Of a DNA stretch of 64,000 nucleotides, positions 62,317 to 64,000 are shown piece after piece; the stretch's first letter is position 1, and each line of letters starts with the position of its first letter. The notes under the pieces were generated by a model. The model made no database searches and was not told where the DNA came from. It was given only the letters and a program-made list of their open reading frames with translations. Source of the DNA: Streptomyces wuyuanensis (GTDB lineage: Bacteria > Actinomycetota > Actinomycetes > Streptomycetales > Streptomycetaceae); the NCBI RefSeq assembly GCF_900103455.1, contig NZ_FNHI01000008.1, positions 1-64,000 of the forward strand. Direction: 5' to 3'. Made by a program: the position numbers and the translations under genes.

Positions 62317-63483
62317 TTGAGATTTCTGCACACGTCGGACTGGCATCTGGGGCGTTCGTTCCACCGGGTGAACCTGCTCGGCGCACAGGAGGCGTTCCTC
62401 GACCATCTGGTGACGACGGCGCGCGAACACGACGTGGACGCCGTGCTCGTGGCGGGGGACGTCTACGACAGGGCCGTACCGCCCCTGGCCGCCGTGCAGC
62501 TGTTCGACGACGTGCTGCACCGGCTCGCCGACGCGGGCGTACCCACCGTGATGATCTCCGGCAACCACGACTCGGCCCGCCGGCTCGGAGTCGCCTCCGG
62601 ACTGATCGCGCGGGCCGGGATCCATCTGCGCACCGACCCGGCGGGCTGCGCCACCCCGGTGGTGCTGCGCGACCGGCACGGCGACGTCGCGTTCTACGGG
62701 CTGCCGTACCTTGAACCGGCCCTCGTGCGCGACGAGTTCCGCACGGCGACCGCAGGCCACGAAGCCGTCCTGGGCGCGGCCATGGAGCGGGTGCGGGCCG
62801 ATCTCGCGGAACGGGCGCCGGGCACCCGCTCCGTCGTCCTCGCGCACGCCTTCGTCGCGGGTGGCGAACCGAGCGACAGCGAGCGCGACATCACCGTCGG
62901 AGGCGTCGCGGCCGTCCCCTCCGGACTCTTCGAGGGCGTCGACTACACGGCCCTCGGCCACCTGCACGGCTGCCAGACCGTCAACGAGCGGGTGCGGTAC
63001 TCCGGTTCCCCGCTCGCCTACTCCTTCTCCGAGACCGACCACCGCAAGACCATGTGGCTCGTCGAACTCGGCCCGGCCGGGGAGATCGCCGCGGAGCGCC
63101 TGGACTGCCCGGTGCCGCGCCCCCTCGCACGCATCGAGGGCAGGCTCGAGCACCTGCTGGAGGATCCGGCGCTGGCACGCCACGAGGGGGCCTGGGTCGA
63201 AGCAACCCTCACGGACCCGGTGCGGCCCGCCGAACCCATGGCGCGGCTCGCCGAACGCTTCCCGCACACCCTGAGCCTCGTCTTCGCTCCCGAGCGCGGC
63301 GACGAGGACGAGGCCGCCTCCTACGCGGAGCGGCTGCGCGACCGTGACGACCACCAGATCGCGGAGGACTTCGTGACCCATGTCCGCGGGGGCAGCGGCC
63401 CCGACGACCGCGAACGGGCCGTGCTCCGCGGCGCCTTCGACGACGTACGGGTGGACTCGGCCGTCCGCGAGGTGGCCGGGTGA
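62317..63483 (+). CDS. sbcD: Exonuclease SbcCD, D subunit
   Basis: 388 aa, a Mre11-type manganese nuclease that processes DNA ends and hairpins with SbcC. All phosphodiesterase motifs are present: HTSDWHLG (near 5-12), AGDVYDRAVPP, SGNHDSARR, HAFVAGG, and GHLHGCQ. TTG 62317 is chosen because the protein then begins LRFLHTSDWHLG with GGAG upstream and upstream in-frame codons lie in GC-rich non-coding DNA. A -10-like TAACGT at 62226-62231 suggests an ~80-nt leader. Overlaps sbcC by 4 nt. Confidence 0.95.
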   Translation: MRFLHTSDWHLGRSFHRVNLLGAQEAFLDHLVTTAREHDVDAVLVAGDVYDRAVPPLAAVQLFDDVLHRLADAGVPTVMISGNHDSARRLGVASGLIARAGIHLRTDPAGCATPVVLRDRHGDVAFYGLPYLEPALVRDEFRTATAGHEAVLGAAMERVRADLAERAPGTRSVVLAHAFVAGGEPSDSERDITVGGVAAVPSGLFEGVDYTALGHLHGCQTVNERVRYSGSPLAYSFSETDHRKTMWLVELGPAGEIAAERLDCPVPRPLARIEGRLEHLLEDPALARHEGAWVEATLTDPVRPAEPMARLAERFPHTLSLVFAPERGDEDEAASYAERLRDRDDHQIAEDFVTHVRGGSGPDDRERAVLRGAFDDVRVDSAVREVAG

Positions 63484-64000
63484 GACTGCACCGGCTGGAG
63501 ATCACCGCCTTCGGGCCCTTCGGCGCACGGCAGCAGGTCGACTTCGACACGCTGTCCGCCGCCGGCCTCTTCCTGCTGCACGGACCGACCGGGGCGGGAA
63601 AGACGTCCGTCCTGGACGCCGTCTGCTACGCCCTGTACGGCGCGGCGCCCGGCGCCCGGCAGAACCCCCGTACCTCGCTGCGCAGCGACCACGCTCCCGT
63701 CGGCACCTACACCGAGGTGTGCCTGGACCTGACCGTCGGAGGCCGCCGGCTGGAGATCACCCGGCGGCCCGCGCAGCCCCGCCCCAAGAAGAAGGGCGCC
63801 GGCGTCACCACCGAGAAGGCCCAGAGCCGGCTGCGCGAGTACGACGCGGAGCGCGGCGAATGGAAGGCGCTCAGCCGCTCCCACCAGGAGATCGGCGAGG
63901 AGATCACCCAGCTCGTCGGCATGAGCCGCGACCAGTTCTGCCAGGTCGTCCTGCTGCCGCAGGGCGATTTCGCGCGTTTCCTGAGGTCGGACGCCGAAGC
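63480..64000 (+). CDS. sbcC: Exonuclease SbcCD, C subunit (N-terminal part; continues beyond window)
   Basis: Visible as 173 codons from GTG 63480, which overlaps the sbcD stop (GTGA). RLHRLEITAFGPFG and the Walker A motif HGPTGAGKTS (about 35-44) plus the Q-loop-like VVLLPQGDFARFL near 160 identify the SMC-like Rad50/SbcC ATPase head. The coiled coils, zinc hook and C-terminal ATPase half lie outside the window. It is translationally coupled to sbcD. Confidence 0.95.
   Translation, partial: MRLHRLEITAFGPFGARQQVDFDTLSAAGLFLLHGPTGAGKTSVLDAVCYALYGAAPGARQNPRTSLRSDHAPVGTYTEVCLDLTVGGRRLEITRRPAQPRPKKKGAGVTTEKAQSRLREYDAERGEWKALSRSHQEIGEEITQLVGMSRDQFCQVVLLPQGDFARFLRSDAE

Overview
The window is a high-GC actinobacterial chromosome segment, almost certainly from a Streptomyces. 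The grounds are third-position GC bias in every gene, frequent GTG and TTG starts, many leaderless promoters, a Streptomyces-type 5S rRNA, and a gene order that (from memory, not checked) runs like the S. coelicolor chromosome from about SCO1389 down to the tuf3 region near SCO1321 and beyond. I see no insertion sequence, prophage, integrase, tRNA or CRISPR array. This is core and conserved-accessory chromosome rather than an island.

Layout. 1-355: the 3' end of a ribosomal RNA operon (23S tail, 5S, strong terminator). 470-9300: a cluster conserved across Actinobacteria, with a CDP-alcohol phosphatidyltransferase (cardiolipin/PGP synthase type), a mannose-1-P guanylyltransferase with a decayed phosphomannomutase domain, DUF881 / small basic protein / DUF881, a GarA/OdhI-type FHA protein, and MerR / bifunctional nuclease / MerR. 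The same neighbours flank garA in mycobacteria. 9384-14451: DNA polymerase IV overlapping an antisense PRC-barrel gene, then a tandem glycine riboswitch and gcvP. 14600-22800: small conserved hypothetical genes, a GCS2-type ligase, a CPBP protease, PhzF, PadR, SRPBCC, Clp-N and EamA proteins. 22828-32035: further transporter and regulator pairs (EamA with a structured leader, MocR/PNPOx, EamA/LysR), an isochorismatase-like pseudoenzyme, a Rieske lipoprotein and a HipA-like kinase/DUF3037 pair. 32067-36835: two SDR/FabG genes, an orphan solute-binding lipoprotein, ung and a TPR-like protein. 36887-42390: DinB-like, TetR, FAD monooxygenase, Gfo/Idh/MocA, Lnt and an NTF2-like protein. 42440-48762: a KimA-like K+ transporter, UppP, TVP38, AlkD and EF-Tu3. 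48829-64000: patatin, spermidine synthase-like, deaminase, MFS, membrane and stress proteins, FUSC, an acetyltransferase, EamA/XRE-cupin, YbaK, CoA-binding, YigZ and sbcD/sbcC (cut by the window end).

How the genes fit together. The left cluster joins envelope lipid and sugar precursor synthesis with a phospho-switch protein (GarA) that in relatives sets flux through 2-oxoglutarate and glutamate. The nearby gcvP is controlled by glycine directly through RNA. UppP and Lnt add envelope functions. DinB, Ung, AlkD and SbcCD are DNA repair genes. Regulation is unusually readable: several divergent gene pairs (MocR/PNPOx, LysR/EamA, TetR/monooxygenase, XRE-cupin/EamA) carry palindromes placed on the promoter, and at least fifteen genes appear leaderless, with a -10 box 6-8 nt before the start codon.

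Best leads for something undescribed: the leaderless leader peptide and nested-stem RNA upstream of the EamA gene at 23246; the HipA-like kinase/DUF3037 cassette at 30789-32035; and two pseudoenzyme-like proteins (the ManC C-terminal domain and the isochorismatase-fold protein) that keep the fold but have lost catalytic residues. All calls come from reading the sequence; no database search was possible.
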